Under the pieces are notes generated by a model. The model worked only from the letters and a program-made list of their open reading frames with translations, made no database searches and was not told the DNA's origin. Both the position numbers and the translations under genes were made by a program. A DNA stretch of 64,000 nucleotides from Branchiibius cervicis (GTDB lineage: Bacteria; Actinomycetota; Actinomycetes; Actinomycetales; Dermatophilaceae): contig NZ_JBHSWJ010000002.1 of NCBI RefSeq assembly GCF_042661605.1, positions 2,232,001 through 2,296,000 of the forward strand, written 5' to 3'. Each line of letters begins with the position of its first letter. Within the stretch, counting starts at the first letter, position 1. Shown one piece after another: positions 15,796 through 25,356 of this stretch.

Positions 15796-18089
15796 TCAGT
15801 CCAGGCCGAGGACCGTCACCGGCTCGAAGCTGTAGCCCCACTGGACCCCGTCCCCGAGCAGGCCGACCGCGAGCCGTGACCCCCAACACCGGACATCTCC
15901 CCCGGTCAGCAATACGCACGTGGCCTTGTCCGCGGATGCCATCCCGACCACGTCGGAGTGCAGGCCATAGATGTAGCCCGCGGAGATCCCGACATCAGTG
16001 CCTGAGCCGCTGTAGGTGTAGATGTCGCACCAGGCGGCGCCTGATGCCAGTACGGCGCATGGACTGCCGGCTTGACCGCGGGTGACGGCGGCCACGGGCT
16101 CGATCAAGGTTATCGGTGAGAACATCACCGGGTTGGTCGGTGACTGGCCTTCGCCCCAGCACCGCATCGCCCCGCTCGCGGTCGCGACGCAGCTATTGCC
16201 ACTCAGCATGAGGTCAGTCGCGTTCGCAGGTAGCCCACCGACTGGCACCGGTTTTGCGCTGAACTTCGTGCGCGATGCGTCGAAATCCCCGTTGCCGAGC
16301 GAGTTGCGGTAGGACAGACCCCAGCACAGGACCTTTCCCGCAGATGTCAGCGCGCAACTACGGTCCCGGTCGAGCGCAACCTTGACGACGTTCTCAAGGC
16401 CGGGCACGACACCGGGACCGGCGTTCGGTGACGCCGGCTGTCCGCTCTGACCAAGGTCGTTGCTTCCCCAACACGCGACACCGCCGGACACCAGCACCGC
16501 GCAGGTGTGATCACCGGAAGCGGAAACCGAGAGCGCTGGTCCAGGTATTCCGGGCACTCGCCCGGGGATCGGGCTCCAAGCCAACGACGCCACACCCAGT
16601 TGTCGATGGTCCGCCTCCCCCAGCACCAGACCGAACCATCCCGTCGCACCGCGCACGTGTGGAACGAGCCGGCAGCGACGCTTTTCACCTCGGTCATACC
16701 GAGGACCTCCCGTGGCCGCAGGATGACGCCTGTGTGAATCTCGTCTTCGCCGAGACCCAACTGTCCTGCGTAGTTGTTACCCCAGCAGCGGACACGTCCG
16801 GCCGCCGATAGAGCGCAGGCGTGCTCATCCCCCATCGTGATCTGTGAGACCAGGTTGTTGCTCTTGGCCCAGTAGCCGGTGACATCGAGCAGCACATCGG
16901 TCTCGGCGCTGGAGAAAACACTCACGGAGCCGTTCCAACCCAGCTTGAGAGTCACCGCGTTGGCGGTCGTGACGCCGCTGGCGAAGTTCACGCTGGATGC
17001 GTTCGGCGGATTGCCCGACGGACCATCGGCGGGGAACGCGGTCAGGTAGCCACCGGTCGAGGGTCGCACTGCAGTGACCGTCGCCTGGATTGCGACCACC
17101 CCGCTCGCAGGAAGGTCTTTGGCGCCGGCGATGCGTACGGTCGCCCAGCCGGCCGGATGCACTCGGACCCGTGTGACGCCGACGCCGTAGCGACTGTCCA
17201 TCGCTCGCACGGGGGTGATCGGCACGAACGTCGTGTCCTTGGCGATCCAGCCCACGACGTCGACCAGGATGTCCGCGCCGGCCGATGTGTAGATGTTCAC
17301 CCGCCCTGAAGCATCCGGCGTGGCGATAGCGGCTGCCGCGACGGTCCGCCCGGTGAGGTAGTTGACCGTCGAGGTGCTGGGCCGGGCCGTGCCGTGTGGA
17401 TACAGCTGTGCCCAGCCGCTGGCTGCCGGCCGCACGACGGTGACGTTGACCAACACCCCCGTCACACCCGCGGCCGGCACTCCTGCGCGGCCGGTCACCG
17501 CCAGCGTCGTCACCGAGCCGGCCCGGGGATGGGTGGAGCTCGAGCGCGTGTCGAGGACCCGGGTGGAGGAAAGTGCGGTGAATCCTGCCCCCGCGGCGTA
17601 AAAGCCGGACACATCGACCAGCAGGTCGGTAGAGGCCGAACTGAACAAGGTGATGGCACCGTTGGAACCGACCTTGACGACGGCCTGGTTCGCAATGGTC
17701 TGTGCGGCAGCGAAGTTGAGTGTGGAGCCACTGGGTCGCGCCGCCCCGGCCGGGTAGGCAGCCAACCAGCCGGTTGCCGATGGGCGAACCGCTGTCACGT
17801 TGATCACCACGGCGGCGACACCGGTCGCCGGGACACCACCCTTGCCGAGCACCTGCACCGCGCGGACTCCTCCGGCCGGGACACGTGCAGTGGACCTCGT
17901 GTCGAGGAGCCGAGCAGGAGCAAGGGCGACCAGATTGGCCGATACGGGTGGGTCGGCGACGTTTGGTGCGGTCGCAGCGCCGGCCGCCTTCGCCCCCGAT
18001 CCAGCGGCAGTCGGCGCCGCCAGTGCCTCCGGCATCATTCCCAGCACGCACAGCGCAGCAGTCAGCCACACCAGCAGACGTCGGCCCAT
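15796..18089 (-). CDS. Secreted RCC1-repeat protein with LDTR-type repeats, frame broken once
   Basis: The N-terminus is a signal peptide ('LLVWLTAALCVLGMMPEALA'). It is followed by three ~115-residue repeats that each start 'LLDTRS/VLDTRS/AMDSRY' and end in 'DVSGFY/DVVGWI/DVTGYW', a module common in large actinobacterial exported proteins. The C-terminal half holds RCC1/beta-propeller blades ('ACALSAAGRVRCWGNN', 'HTCAVRRDGSVWCWG', 'CAVLVSGGVACWGSN') with paired cysteines. Adding one base at the C run 16617-16621 fuses the two frames into a ~764-residue protein. ATG 18089 with GAGGGG upstream is the chosen start. Function unknown; a surface-exposed adhesion or binding role is a guess. Confidence 0.78.
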
Positions 18090-18095
18090 CGACAA

Positions 18096-18171
18096 CCCCT
18101 CGAGGACGTCGTCCCTCGACGTCTTCGAGATCCTAAGCTTTATCTGGGAAAATACTGTGGTTTTCCTGGAT
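18096..18171 (-). promoter_or_regulatory. Upstream region of the RCC1 gene with two inverted repeats
   Basis: The gap between the proB stop and the RCC1 gene is locally AT-rich. It contains GACGTCG-TCCCT-CGACGTC (18105-18123), a perfect 7-bp dyad, and further upstream GGAAAA/TTTTCC separated by 8 nt. These suggest an independent promoter with an operator. No clear -35/-10 pair was identified. Confidence 0.4.
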
Positions 18172-19323
18172 TTATGTGAGAAGCACGAGGTCGTCGCGAT
18201 GCACGACCTCGCGATGATATTCGGGGCCGAGTGTGGCCGTGAGTTCTCGGGTGCGGCGACCCAGCAAGCCGGGCAGTTCCCGCGAATCGTAGGTCACCAA
18301 CCCGCGAGCCACCCGAGTGCCGGCTTCGTCCACCAGATCGACGGGATCTCCGGCCGAGAAGGTTCCCTCGACGGCTTTGATCCCCGCAGGCAGCAACGAC
18401 TTGCCGCGCTGGGTCACCGCGGCCACGGCCCCGGCGTCCAGCACCAACCGGCCCTGCGGGGTCGTTGCGTGCGCGATCCACAATCGCCGCGCCCGGCCAC
18501 GGGCGGCGGTTGGCGCAAACGTCGTCCCCACGTCGTCGCCGGCGAGTGCCGCCGCCGCGTTGGCCGCGCTGGTCAGCAGCGTCGGCACGCCCGCCGAGGT
18601 GGCAATCGCCGCGGCTTCCACCTTGGTGACCATGCCGCCCGTGCCGACACCGGTGCCCACTCCCCCGATGTCGACGCCGGCGATCGCTTCGGGCCCGGGC
18701 ACGAACGGGATGCGCGCCGTACCCGCCTTCGACGGCGGACCGTCGTAGAGCGCATCCACATCGGACAGGAGCACCAACGCCTCGGCGTCGATCAGGTGCG
18801 CGACCAGCGCGGCGAGCCGGTCGTTGTCGCCGAAGCGGATCTCCTGGGTGGCGACCGTGTCGTTCTCGTTCACGATCGGCACGACGCCCAGCGCCAGCAA
18901 CCGCTCCAAGGTGCGCCGCGCGTTGGTGTAGTGCCCCCGGCGGGTTACGTCGTCGGCGGTCAGCAGCACCTGGCCGGTGATGATGCCGTGCGCGGAGAAA
19001 GCCCGGTCGTACGCCGCGAGCAAGGCTCCCTGCCCCACGCTGGCGGCCGCCTGCTGGGTGGCCAGGTCGCGCGGGCGCCGGCGCAACCCTAGCGGCGTCA
19101 TCCCCGTGGCGATGGCGCCGGAGGAAACCAGCACGACCCCGGAGCCGGCCGCGTGCCGGGACGCGAGTGCGGCGACCAGTTCCTCGAGCTTCTCGGGCAG
19201 CAAGCCCCCGGTGGCCCGGGTCAGCGAGCTCGAGCCGACCTTGACGACCAGCGGCGAGGCACCGGCGATCCGGGCCCGGACAGCCGACGGATCGCCGTAC
19301 GCCGTGTGCTCAGTGCTCGCCAT
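18172..19323 (-). CDS. proB: Glutamate 5-kinase
   Basis: A 383-residue enzyme that phosphorylates glutamate in the first step of proline synthesis. The amino-acid-kinase domain shows 'LVVKVGSSSLT' near residue 25, 'VVLVSSGAIATGM', 'VVPIVNENDTV' and 'FGDNDRLAALVA'. A C-terminal PUA domain follows ('KSLLPAGIKAVEGTFSAGD'), as in feedback-regulated ProB. The ATG at 19323 overlaps the obg 3' end by 14 nt; a longer start at 19365 would overlap more. The obg-proB order is conserved in actinobacteria. Confidence 0.95.
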   Translation of the reverse strand: MASTEHTAYGDPSAVRARIAGASPLVVKVGSSSLTRATGGLLPEKLEELVAALASRHAAGSGVVLVSSGAIATGMTPLGLRRRPRDLATQQAAASVGQGALLAAYDRAFSAHGIITGQVLLTADDVTRRGHYTNARRTLERLLALGVVPIVNENDTVATQEIRFGDNDRLAALVAHLIDAEALVLLSDVDALYDGPPSKAGTARIPFVPGPEAIAGVDIGGVGTGVGTGGMVTKVEAAAIATSAGVPTLLTSAANAAAALAGDDVGTTFAPTAARGRARRLWIAHATTPQGRLVLDAGAVAAVTQRGKSLLPAGIKAVEGTFSAGDPVDLVDEAGTRVARGLVTYDSRELPGLLGRRTRELTATLGPEYHREVVHRDDLVLLT

Positions 19324-20872
19324 CGTTTCCGTCGATCTGGGGTGCGTCGACCTCGACGGGGTCACGGTCGGTCCACAGGCCCGCCTTGCGCTCGGCGGCG
19401 AGCTCCTCGCGCGCTTCGCGCTGGGCGTCCTTGCGACCGTGGAACTGCTCGCGCTTCTCGGCGCGGGTCGGTCGGTGGGTGTCCTCCAGACGAATGTCGG
19501 TGCCGCGGCGGCCGAGCAATTCGGCCCCGGCCTGCAGGGTCGGCTCCCAGTCGAAGACCACGGAGTTGTCCTCCGGGCCGATCAGCACGGTCGAGCCGGG
19601 TACGGCACCGGCCTTGAAGAGTTCGTCCTCGACACCGAGCCGGTTGAGGCGGTCCGCCAGGTAACCGACGGCTTCGTCGTTGCTGAAGTCGGTCTGTCGC
19701 ACCCAGCGTGTCGGGCGCTCGCCGACGATCCGGAAGACGTCGCCGTCGGCGGTCTTCTCGACCCGGACCGAGAAGCCGGAGTCGTCAACCGCTTTGGGCC
19801 GCAGAACGATTCGCGGTGCGATCGCCACAGCGGACTCCAGCTCGGCGCGCGCTTCGCGCACGTGCCGGGCGAGGGCGAAGGTCAGTTCGCGCAGCCCGCG
19901 GTGGGCGACGGCACTGACGATGAAAACCTCCAGGCCGCGCGCCTCCAGGTCCGGTTTGACCATTTCGGCCAGGTCGAGCGCTTCCGGCACGTCGGCCTTG
20001 TTGAGCACCACGATGCGGGTCCGCTCCGACAGCGGTTTGCCGCCCAGGGTGTCGTCGGCGACGTACTCGGACAGTTCGTGCTCGATGGCGTCCAGATCGC
20101 TCATCGGGTCACGGCCCGGCTCCAGGGTGGCGCAGTCGATGACGTGCACCAGCACCGAGCAGCGCTCGACGTGGCGCAGGAACTCCAGACCCAGACCCTT
20201 GCCCTGACTGGCGCCGGGGATCAACCCCGGCACGTCGGCGATCGTGAAGCGTTCCGCACCGGCGGTGACCACACCCAGGTTGGGCACCAGGGTCGTGAAC
20301 GGGTAGTCGGCGATCTTCGGTTTGGCGGCCGACAGCACCGACACCAGGCTGGACTTGCCGGCACTGGGGAAACCGATCAGGGCGACATCGGCGAGGGTCT
20401 TGAGTTCGAGGACGACGTCGCGCTCGTCACCGGGTTCGCCCAGCAGCGCGAACCCGGGGGCCTTGCGCCGCGGGGACGCCAGCGCCTTGTTGCCCAGGCC
20501 GCCGCGGCCGCCGGCGGCCACGACGTACTGCTGGCCCGGGCCGACCAGGTCGGCCAGGACGTCGCCGCGGGCGTCCTTGACCATGGTGCCTTCGGGCACC
20601 GGCAGGATCAGGTCCTCACCGTCGGCGCCATTCTTTTCATCGCCGGCGCCCGGTTTGCCGTTGGGTGCCTTGCGATGCGGGCTGTGGTGGTAATCCAGCA
20701 GCGTGGTGATCTGGGGGTCGGCGACCAGGATGACGCTGCCGCCCTTACCGCCGTTGCCTCCGTCAGGTCCGCCGAGCGGTTTGAACTTCTCGCGGTGCAC
20801 GGAGGCGACGCCGTGCCCACCGCTGCCGGCGGCCACGTGCAGGACAACGCGGTCGACGAAGGTGGTGGCCAC
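19310..20872 (-). CDS. obg: Obg-family GTPase
   Basis: A 520-residue GTPase involved in 50S ribosome assembly and stringent-response control. The glycine-rich Obg fold occupies residues 1-158 ('GGPDGGNGGKGGSVI', 'GRGGLGNKALASPRRKAPGF'). The G domain follows with 'GFPSAGKSS' near 167, 'DVPGLIPGAS' and 'NKADVPEA'. The C-terminal OCT domain is present ('FRIVGERPTRWVRQTDFSND'), plus a charged tail typical of actinobacteria. It lies downstream of rplU-rpmA, separated from rpmA by a strong hairpin, and overlaps proB. Confidence 0.96.
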   Translation of the reverse strand: MATTFVDRVVLHVAAGSGGHGVASVHREKFKPLGGPDGGNGGKGGSVILVADPQITTLLDYHHSPHRKAPNGKPGAGDEKNGADGEDLILPVPEGTMVKDARGDVLADLVGPGQQYVVAAGGRGGLGNKALASPRRKAPGFALLGEPGDERDVVLELKTLADVALIGFPSAGKSSLVSVLSAAKPKIADYPFTTLVPNLGVVTAGAERFTIADVPGLIPGASQGKGLGLEFLRHVERCSVLVHVIDCATLEPGRDPMSDLDAIEHELSEYVADDTLGGKPLSERTRIVVLNKADVPEALDLAEMVKPDLEARGLEVFIVSAVAHRGLRELTFALARHVREARAELESAVAIAPRIVLRPKAVDDSGFSVRVEKTADGDVFRIVGERPTRWVRQTDFSNDEAVGYLADRLNRLGVEDELFKAGAVPGSTVLIGPEDNSVVFDWEPTLQAGAELLGRRGTDIRLEDTHRPTRAEKREQFHGRKDAQREAREELAAERKAGLWTDRDPVEVDAPQIDGNDGEH

Positions 20873-20897
20873 GGGGATTCCTAACTGTAGAAACGAA

Positions 20898-20929
20898 GGA
20901 CGGGCTCGAAGTCAGCTTCGAGCCCGTCC
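20898..20929 (-). terminator. Hairpin terminator between rpmA and obg
   Basis: A perfect 14-bp stem (GGACGGGCTCGAAG paired with CTTCGAGCCCGTCC) closes a 4-nt loop. On the minus strand it is followed by TTCGTTTCT, a weak T-rich tail. It lies 27 bp after the rpmA stop and 26 bp before the obg start, so it should terminate or attenuate ribosomal-protein transcription before obg. Confidence 0.75.
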
Positions 20930-20955
20930 GTTCACGGTGTGCGGTGGTCGCAGGC

Positions 20956-21246
20956 TCAGGCGTCCTGCGGCTCCGGAACCACGATGTCGTCGCGCGACTG
21001 CGTCACGATGTTGATCGTCTTGCGGCCACGCTTGCTGCCGAACTCGACCGCACCGGCGGTGAGGGCGAACAGCGTGTCGTCCTTGCCACGCCCGACGTTC
21101 TCACCGGGGTGGAAGTGGGTACCGCGCTGGCGGACGATGATCTCGCCGGCCTTGACCTGCTGGCCACCAAAACGCTTCACGCCGAGGCGCTGGGAGTTGG
21201 AGTCGCGACCGTTACGGGTGGAGGATGCACCCTTCTTGTGTGCCAT
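20956..21246 (-). CDS. rpmA: 50S ribosomal protein L27
   Basis: A 96-residue ribosomal protein located near the peptidyl-transferase centre. It begins 'MAHKKGASSTRNGRDSN', has the diagnostic 'GVKRFGGQQVKAGEIIVRQRG' block in two adjacent parts and 'HPGENVGRGKDDTLFA'. There is no N-terminal extension needing cleavage as in Firmicutes. It follows rplU by 43 bp and is followed by a terminator-like hairpin. Confidence 0.97.
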   Translation of the reverse strand: MAHKKGASSTRNGRDSNSQRLGVKRFGGQQVKAGEIIVRQRGTHFHPGENVGRGKDDTLFALTAGAVEFGSKRGRKTINIVTQSRDDIVVPEPQDA

Positions 21247-21289
21247 AGCTACTCAGCCTTCTTCTCGTGTCGTCGAACGCTCTCGAGGC

Positions 21290-21599
21290 TCAGGCCTCGA
21301 TCGCCGTGACCTTGACCTGGGTCAGCGGCTGGCGGTGGCCCTGACGCTTGCGGTAACCGGTCTTGTTCTTGTACTTGATGATCGTGATCTTGGGGCCCTT
21401 GGTCGCCGCGACGACCTCGGCCTTCACGGTCACCTTCGCCAACTTGGCGGCGTCGCTGGTCACCTTGTCACCGTCGACCAGCAGCAGCGGCTTGAGGTCG
21501 ATGGTGTCGCCGGCGGAAACCGCGACCTTGTCAATGGTCAGGACGTCGCCCACGGAGACCTTCTCCTGGCGACCGCCTGCGCGAACAATCGCGTACACG
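21290..21599 (-). CDS. rplU: 50S ribosomal protein L21
   Basis: A 102-residue 50S protein. The family pattern is clear: 'VYAIVRAGGRQEKVSVGD' at the N-terminus, 'VLLVDGDKV'-like 'LLLVDGDKVTSD' in the middle, and the C-terminal 'KYKNKTGYRKRQGHRQPLT'. The GTG at 21599 gives the normal N-terminus; an earlier ATG at 21673 would add 25 unconserved residues. First gene of rplU-rpmA-(obg-proB). Confidence 0.96.
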
Positions 21600-21702
21600 T
21601 CGAAACTGCCTTTCGGTTCTGGTGTGCTCGCTCGGTATGACCGGCCAGTAGCTACCCCTCGCAAGAGGGACACCGGCTCGGTGGGCGCACCGACGGTCTA
21701 GA

Positions 21703-24273
21703 TTACTGGTGGGTCGCCTGCGCGGCCAAATCCTGCGCCGGCTCCTCGATCGTCGTGACGCTCGCGGCCCCCGTCGGCGGACCGGCCGGGGCGATCACGC
21801 GGGGCCGCTTCTTGCGCCGGGTGACCGGTGCGGGCCGGTCGACAGGCTGGACCGGTTCCGGTACGGCGACCGGCTCGGTGGGCGTCGACGGCGCCTCCTC
21901 GACGGCCGGGCCGGGGTCCTGCTGCGCGGGTGCCTCGATCACGGTCTCCTCGACGACCTCGGCGACCTGGACCACCTCGACGCCATCCTGTTCGCCGTTC
22001 GCCTCACCGGACTTCTTGGCCGCGGCCGCGTGGGCAGCGGCCGCGATCTGCGCCGCGGACGGACCGTTGGGCCTGGCGGGCTCGGTGTCCTGCTCCTGCC
22101 GGTTCTTCTTCGGGCTGTCGGTGCCGCGGCCCTTGCGCTGGCTGCGGGAGCCGTTGCCCATGCCGCCACCGTTGGCGGTGTTGGGTTTGTCGGCCGGGGT
22201 GTCGCGGATGATCACGCCACGACCGGCGCAGTGCTCGCATTGCTCGGAGAAGATCTCCAGCAGGCCGGTCCCGACCCGCTTGCGGGTCATCTGGACCAGA
22301 CCCAGCGAGGTCACCTCGGCGACCTGGTGCTTGGTGCGGTCGCGGCCCAGGCACTCCAGCAGCCGGCGGACCACCAGGTCCCGGTTGGATTCCAGGACCA
22401 TGTCGATGAAGTCGACGACGATGATGCCGCCGATGTCGCGCAGCCGCAGCTGGCGCACGATCTCTTCCGCGGCCTCGATGTTGTTCTTGGTGACGGTCTC
22501 TTCGAGGTTGCCGCCGGACCCGACGAACTTGCCGGTGTTGACGTCGATGACCGTCATGGCCTCGGTGCGGTCGATGACCAGTGATCCGCCCGAGGGGAGC
22601 CAGACCTTGCGGTCCAAGGCCTTGGCCAGTTGTTCATCGACTCGGTAGGTCGTGAACAGGTCGACCTCGCCGGTCCACTTCTGCGCACGCTGCGCCAACT
22701 CTGGGGCGACGTCGTTCAGGTAGCCGCTGATCCGGTCCCATTCGGTGTCACCGGCCACGATCAGCTTGGCGAAGTCCTCGTTGAAGACGTCGCGGACCAC
22801 CCGGATCGTCATATCGGGCTCACCGTGCAACAGAGCCGGGGCCGAGGCCGTCTTGGCCTTGTGCTGGATGCGTTCCCACTCACCCTTGAGGCGCTCGACG
22901 TCGGCGCGCAGGTCCTCCTCGGAGGCTCCTTCGGCGGCGGTGCGCACGATGACCCCGGCATCCTCAGGCACGATCTCACGCAGGATCTTCTTCAACCGGG
23001 CGCGCTCCACGTCCGGCAGTTTGCGGGAAATGCCGGTCATCGAGTTGCCCGGGACGTAGACCAGGAAGCGGCCCGGCAGCGACACCTGTGAGGTCAGGCG
23101 GGCGCCCTTGTGACCCAGCGGATCCTTGGTGACCTGCACCAGGACGGTCTCGCCGGACTTGAGGGCGTGCTCGATGCGCTTGGGCTGACCGTCCAGACCC
23201 GCGGCGTCCCAGTTGACCTCACCGGCGTAGAGCACACCGTTGCGGCCGCGGCCGATGTCGACGAACGCGGCTTCCATGCTGGGCAGCACGTTCTGGATCC
23301 GGCCGAGGTAGACGTTGCCGGCCATCGTGGATTGCTGGGTCTCGCGGGAGACGTAGTGCTCGACCAGCACGTTGTCCTCGATGACCCCGATCTGGGTGAT
23401 GTCGTCCTTCTCCCGGACCACCATGACCCGCTCGACGCTCTCGCGGCGGGCCAGGAACTCGGCCTCGGTGATCACCGTGCGACGGCGGGAGTTCTCCCGG
23501 CCCTCGCGGCGGCGCTGCTTCTTGGCCTCCAACCGGGTCGAGCCCTTGATCGAGGTGACCTCGTCGCGGGCGGCGCGCACCTTGACGCCGTCCTCGTCGA
23601 CTCCGCTGGCGTTGCCGCGACGCCGGCGACGGGTGCGCCGGCGGCTCGAACCGCCCTGCTCCTCACCGCTCTCGGTGGCGGAGTCCTCGCTGCTCTCGTC
23701 GGCGGAGGCCTCGCCGGCCGGTGCCGGTTCGGTCTCGTCGGCGCTCTTCTGCTCGTTCTGGTCGCCGTCGGACTCGACGTCCTTGGCCCGGCTGCGCCGG
23801 CCGCGGCCACCGCGACGGCGGCGGGGCGTGTTCGCCTCCGGGGTGTCCTCACCGTCGCCGGACTCGCCGTCGTCCTGTTGCTCCGGCTCCGCTGCCTCCG
23901 GCTCGGCCTTCACCGGCTCCGGACGGGGCGGGACGCTGGCGGGATCGGGGGCCTGGAACAGCAGGCCGAAAGCGGCTCCCGTGTGGGCCGGAGCGACGGG
24001 AGCCTCCGGAGCCTCGTCGTGGGAGAACGGTGAGGCGACGGTCTCGACCTCGATCTCCTCCACCTCGATCACCAGTTCATCGACGATGGTCTCGACCGCG
24101 GTGTCCACGAGTTCTGCCTCGACCACTTCGGGCTCGGCGTCTTCGACCTGTACGACTTCGACCTCGATGTCCTGCGCCGGCGGGACGGTCCCGGCGGCGC
24201 CGAGGTCGGCAGCGTCAGGCTCGACGACCTGTTCGTCGGAGTGTTCAGGATGTTCGGCATCGAAAGGGCCCAT
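21703..24273 (-). CDS. rne: Ribonuclease E/G family endoribonuclease
   Basis: An 856-residue endoribonuclease for rRNA processing and mRNA decay. An acidic N-terminal extension (about 1-130) and a basic Arg-rich stretch ('RRRTRRRRRGN') precede the catalytic core. The core has the S1 domain around 'DIGRGRNGVLYAGEV', the Mg-binding aspartates in 'VIDVNTGKF' (about 571) and 'VVDFIDM' (about 620), and the Zn-link 'CEHC' (about 677). A long Ala/Glu/Pro-rich tail follows. Catalytic core in the middle with extensions at both ends is the actinobacterial pattern. The ATG at 24273 has an AGGAGGG site. Confidence 0.95.
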   Translation of the reverse strand: MGPFDAEHPEHSDEQVVEPDAADLGAAGTVPPAQDIEVEVVQVEDAEPEVVEAELVDTAVETIVDELVIEVEEIEVETVASPFSHDEAPEAPVAPAHTGAAFGLLFQAPDPASVPPRPEPVKAEPEAAEPEQQDDGESGDGEDTPEANTPRRRRGGRGRRSRAKDVESDGDQNEQKSADETEPAPAGEASADESSEDSATESGEEQGGSSRRRTRRRRRGNASGVDEDGVKVRAARDEVTSIKGSTRLEAKKQRRREGRENSRRRTVITEAEFLARRESVERVMVVREKDDITQIGVIEDNVLVEHYVSRETQQSTMAGNVYLGRIQNVLPSMEAAFVDIGRGRNGVLYAGEVNWDAAGLDGQPKRIEHALKSGETVLVQVTKDPLGHKGARLTSQVSLPGRFLVYVPGNSMTGISRKLPDVERARLKKILREIVPEDAGVIVRTAAEGASEEDLRADVERLKGEWERIQHKAKTASAPALLHGEPDMTIRVVRDVFNEDFAKLIVAGDTEWDRISGYLNDVAPELAQRAQKWTGEVDLFTTYRVDEQLAKALDRKVWLPSGGSLVIDRTEAMTVIDVNTGKFVGSGGNLEETVTKNNIEAAEEIVRQLRLRDIGGIIVVDFIDMVLESNRDLVVRRLLECLGRDRTKHQVAEVTSLGLVQMTRKRVGTGLLEIFSEQCEHCAGRGVIIRDTPADKPNTANGGGMGNGSRSQRKGRGTDSPKKNRQEQDTEPARPNGPSAAQIAAAAHAAAAKKSGEANGEQDGVEVVQVAEVVEETVIEAPAQQDPGPAVEEAPSTPTEPVAVPEPVQPVDRPAPVTRRKKRPRVIAPAGPPTGAASVTTIEEPAQDLAAQATHQ

Positions 24274-24648
24274 TGGCCCTCCTTGTCATTCGGCACGAGG
24301 ACGGGCCACACCTTCCAGAGCCTGCGGCTCGCTCGTCCCCGTGGAGCGGGTGTGCCCGTCGCGCGACCGAAGGCGCACGACGGAAAAGTCGTCTGCTACA
24401 TCTCGTCGTCCCAGCTCGCGCGTTGCGCGGCACCGGGGAACGCGATGCCATGCGGGTTCGCCGCTGCCAGCACCCTCCGTGGCACTACCGGTGACACCGG
24501 CCGTGACGGGTGGCGGGAGCGAAACGCTGCCTACATGGGCTGTGACCGCGGTGTGGATACGATCACGTCCGCCCAGCATTGTCTCACAGTTTGCGAGGAC
24601 CACCGGTCACCGCGACCGGGCCCCGTCACCGCATTAGGGTGCTGCTTC
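24274..24648. other. Divergent intergenic region rne / DUF2344 gene
   Basis: This 375-bp gap separates the leftward rne and the rightward DUF2344 gene. I see no credible ORF and no tRNA-like or riboswitch-like structure. It presumably holds the long 5' leader and promoter of rne, which is autoregulated through its leader in other bacteria. Short -10-like sequences (for example TACGAT near 24560) occur but are not convincing. Confidence 0.4.
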
Positions 24649-25356
24649 GTGGCCAGACGTGTCCCCGAGGGTCCTGCCCCCGATCCGGCGGTGCAGAAGA
24701 TGCGCTTGCAGTACGCCAAGCGGGGCCGGCTGCGCTTCTCCTCCTCACGCGACTTCCAACGGGCCCTCGAACGCGCGATCCGCCGGGCGGGGCTGCCGAT
24801 TGCCTTCTCCGCCGGGTTCCACCCCCACCCCAGGATCAGCTACGCGAACTCGGCTCCGACCGGCGCGGCCAGCGAGGCGGAGTACTTCGAGATCCAGTTG
24901 ACCCGCGAATGCGACCCCGATCAGGTCCGCGCCGACCTGGACTCGGCCCTGCCGCCCGGTCTGGACATCGTGCGAGCGGTGACCGCGGGTCCGGGAGGCC
25001 TGGCCGACCGTCTCGAGGCCAGCACCTGGCAATTGGCGTTCCCCGCCGACACCGATGTCGAGGCGTTGCGGGCTGCGGTGCAGACGTTGCTGGACACCGA
25101 GCGCGTCGAGGTGACCCGGATGATGAAGGCCGGGCCGAAGACCTTCGACATGCGCGCGGCCCTGGTTCACGCGCAGGTGGGTGACGCGGTTTCGCTGTCG
25201 ATCGTCGTACGTCATCAGGCGCCCTCCGTCCGGCCCGACGACGTCGTGACGGCCCTGGAGTCGGTAGCCGGGTTCCGCACGGCGCGGCCGCCCGTAGCGA
25301 CCCGGATCGAGCAGGGCCCGCTGGAGGGTACGGCGATCGGCGACCCGCTCGGCTAA
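24649..25356 (+). CDS. DUF2344 / TIGR03936 family protein, partner of radical-SAM protein
   Basis: A 235-residue protein of the DUF2344 family, usually encoded next to, or fused with, a TIGR03960-type B12-binding radical-SAM protein. The start 'QKMRLQYAKRGRLRFSSSRD' and 'RAIRRAGLPIAFSAGFHPHPRISYA' are characteristic. The GTG at 24649 gives the normal N-terminus. Here the radical-SAM partner lies 6.2 kb away on the opposite strand (31551-33512) with six unrelated genes between. The stop codon overlaps the stop of the convergent DUF849 gene (shared CTAA). Confidence 0.85.
   Translation: MARRVPEGPAPDPAVQKMRLQYAKRGRLRFSSSRDFQRALERAIRRAGLPIAFSAGFHPHPRISYANSAPTGAASEAEYFEIQLTRECDPDQVRADLDSALPPGLDIVRAVTAGPGGLADRLEASTWQLAFPADTDVEALRAAVQTLLDTERVEVTRMMKAGPKTFDMRAALVHAQVGDAVSLSIVVRHQAPSVRPDDVVTALESVAGFRTARPPVATRIEQGPLEGTAIGDPLG

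Noticed and set aside
18977..20884. 635-residue rightward ORF opposite proB and obg
   Set aside because: Both minus-strand genes are clearly conserved; long antisense frames are expected in high-GC coding DNA and this one has no recognisable motif.
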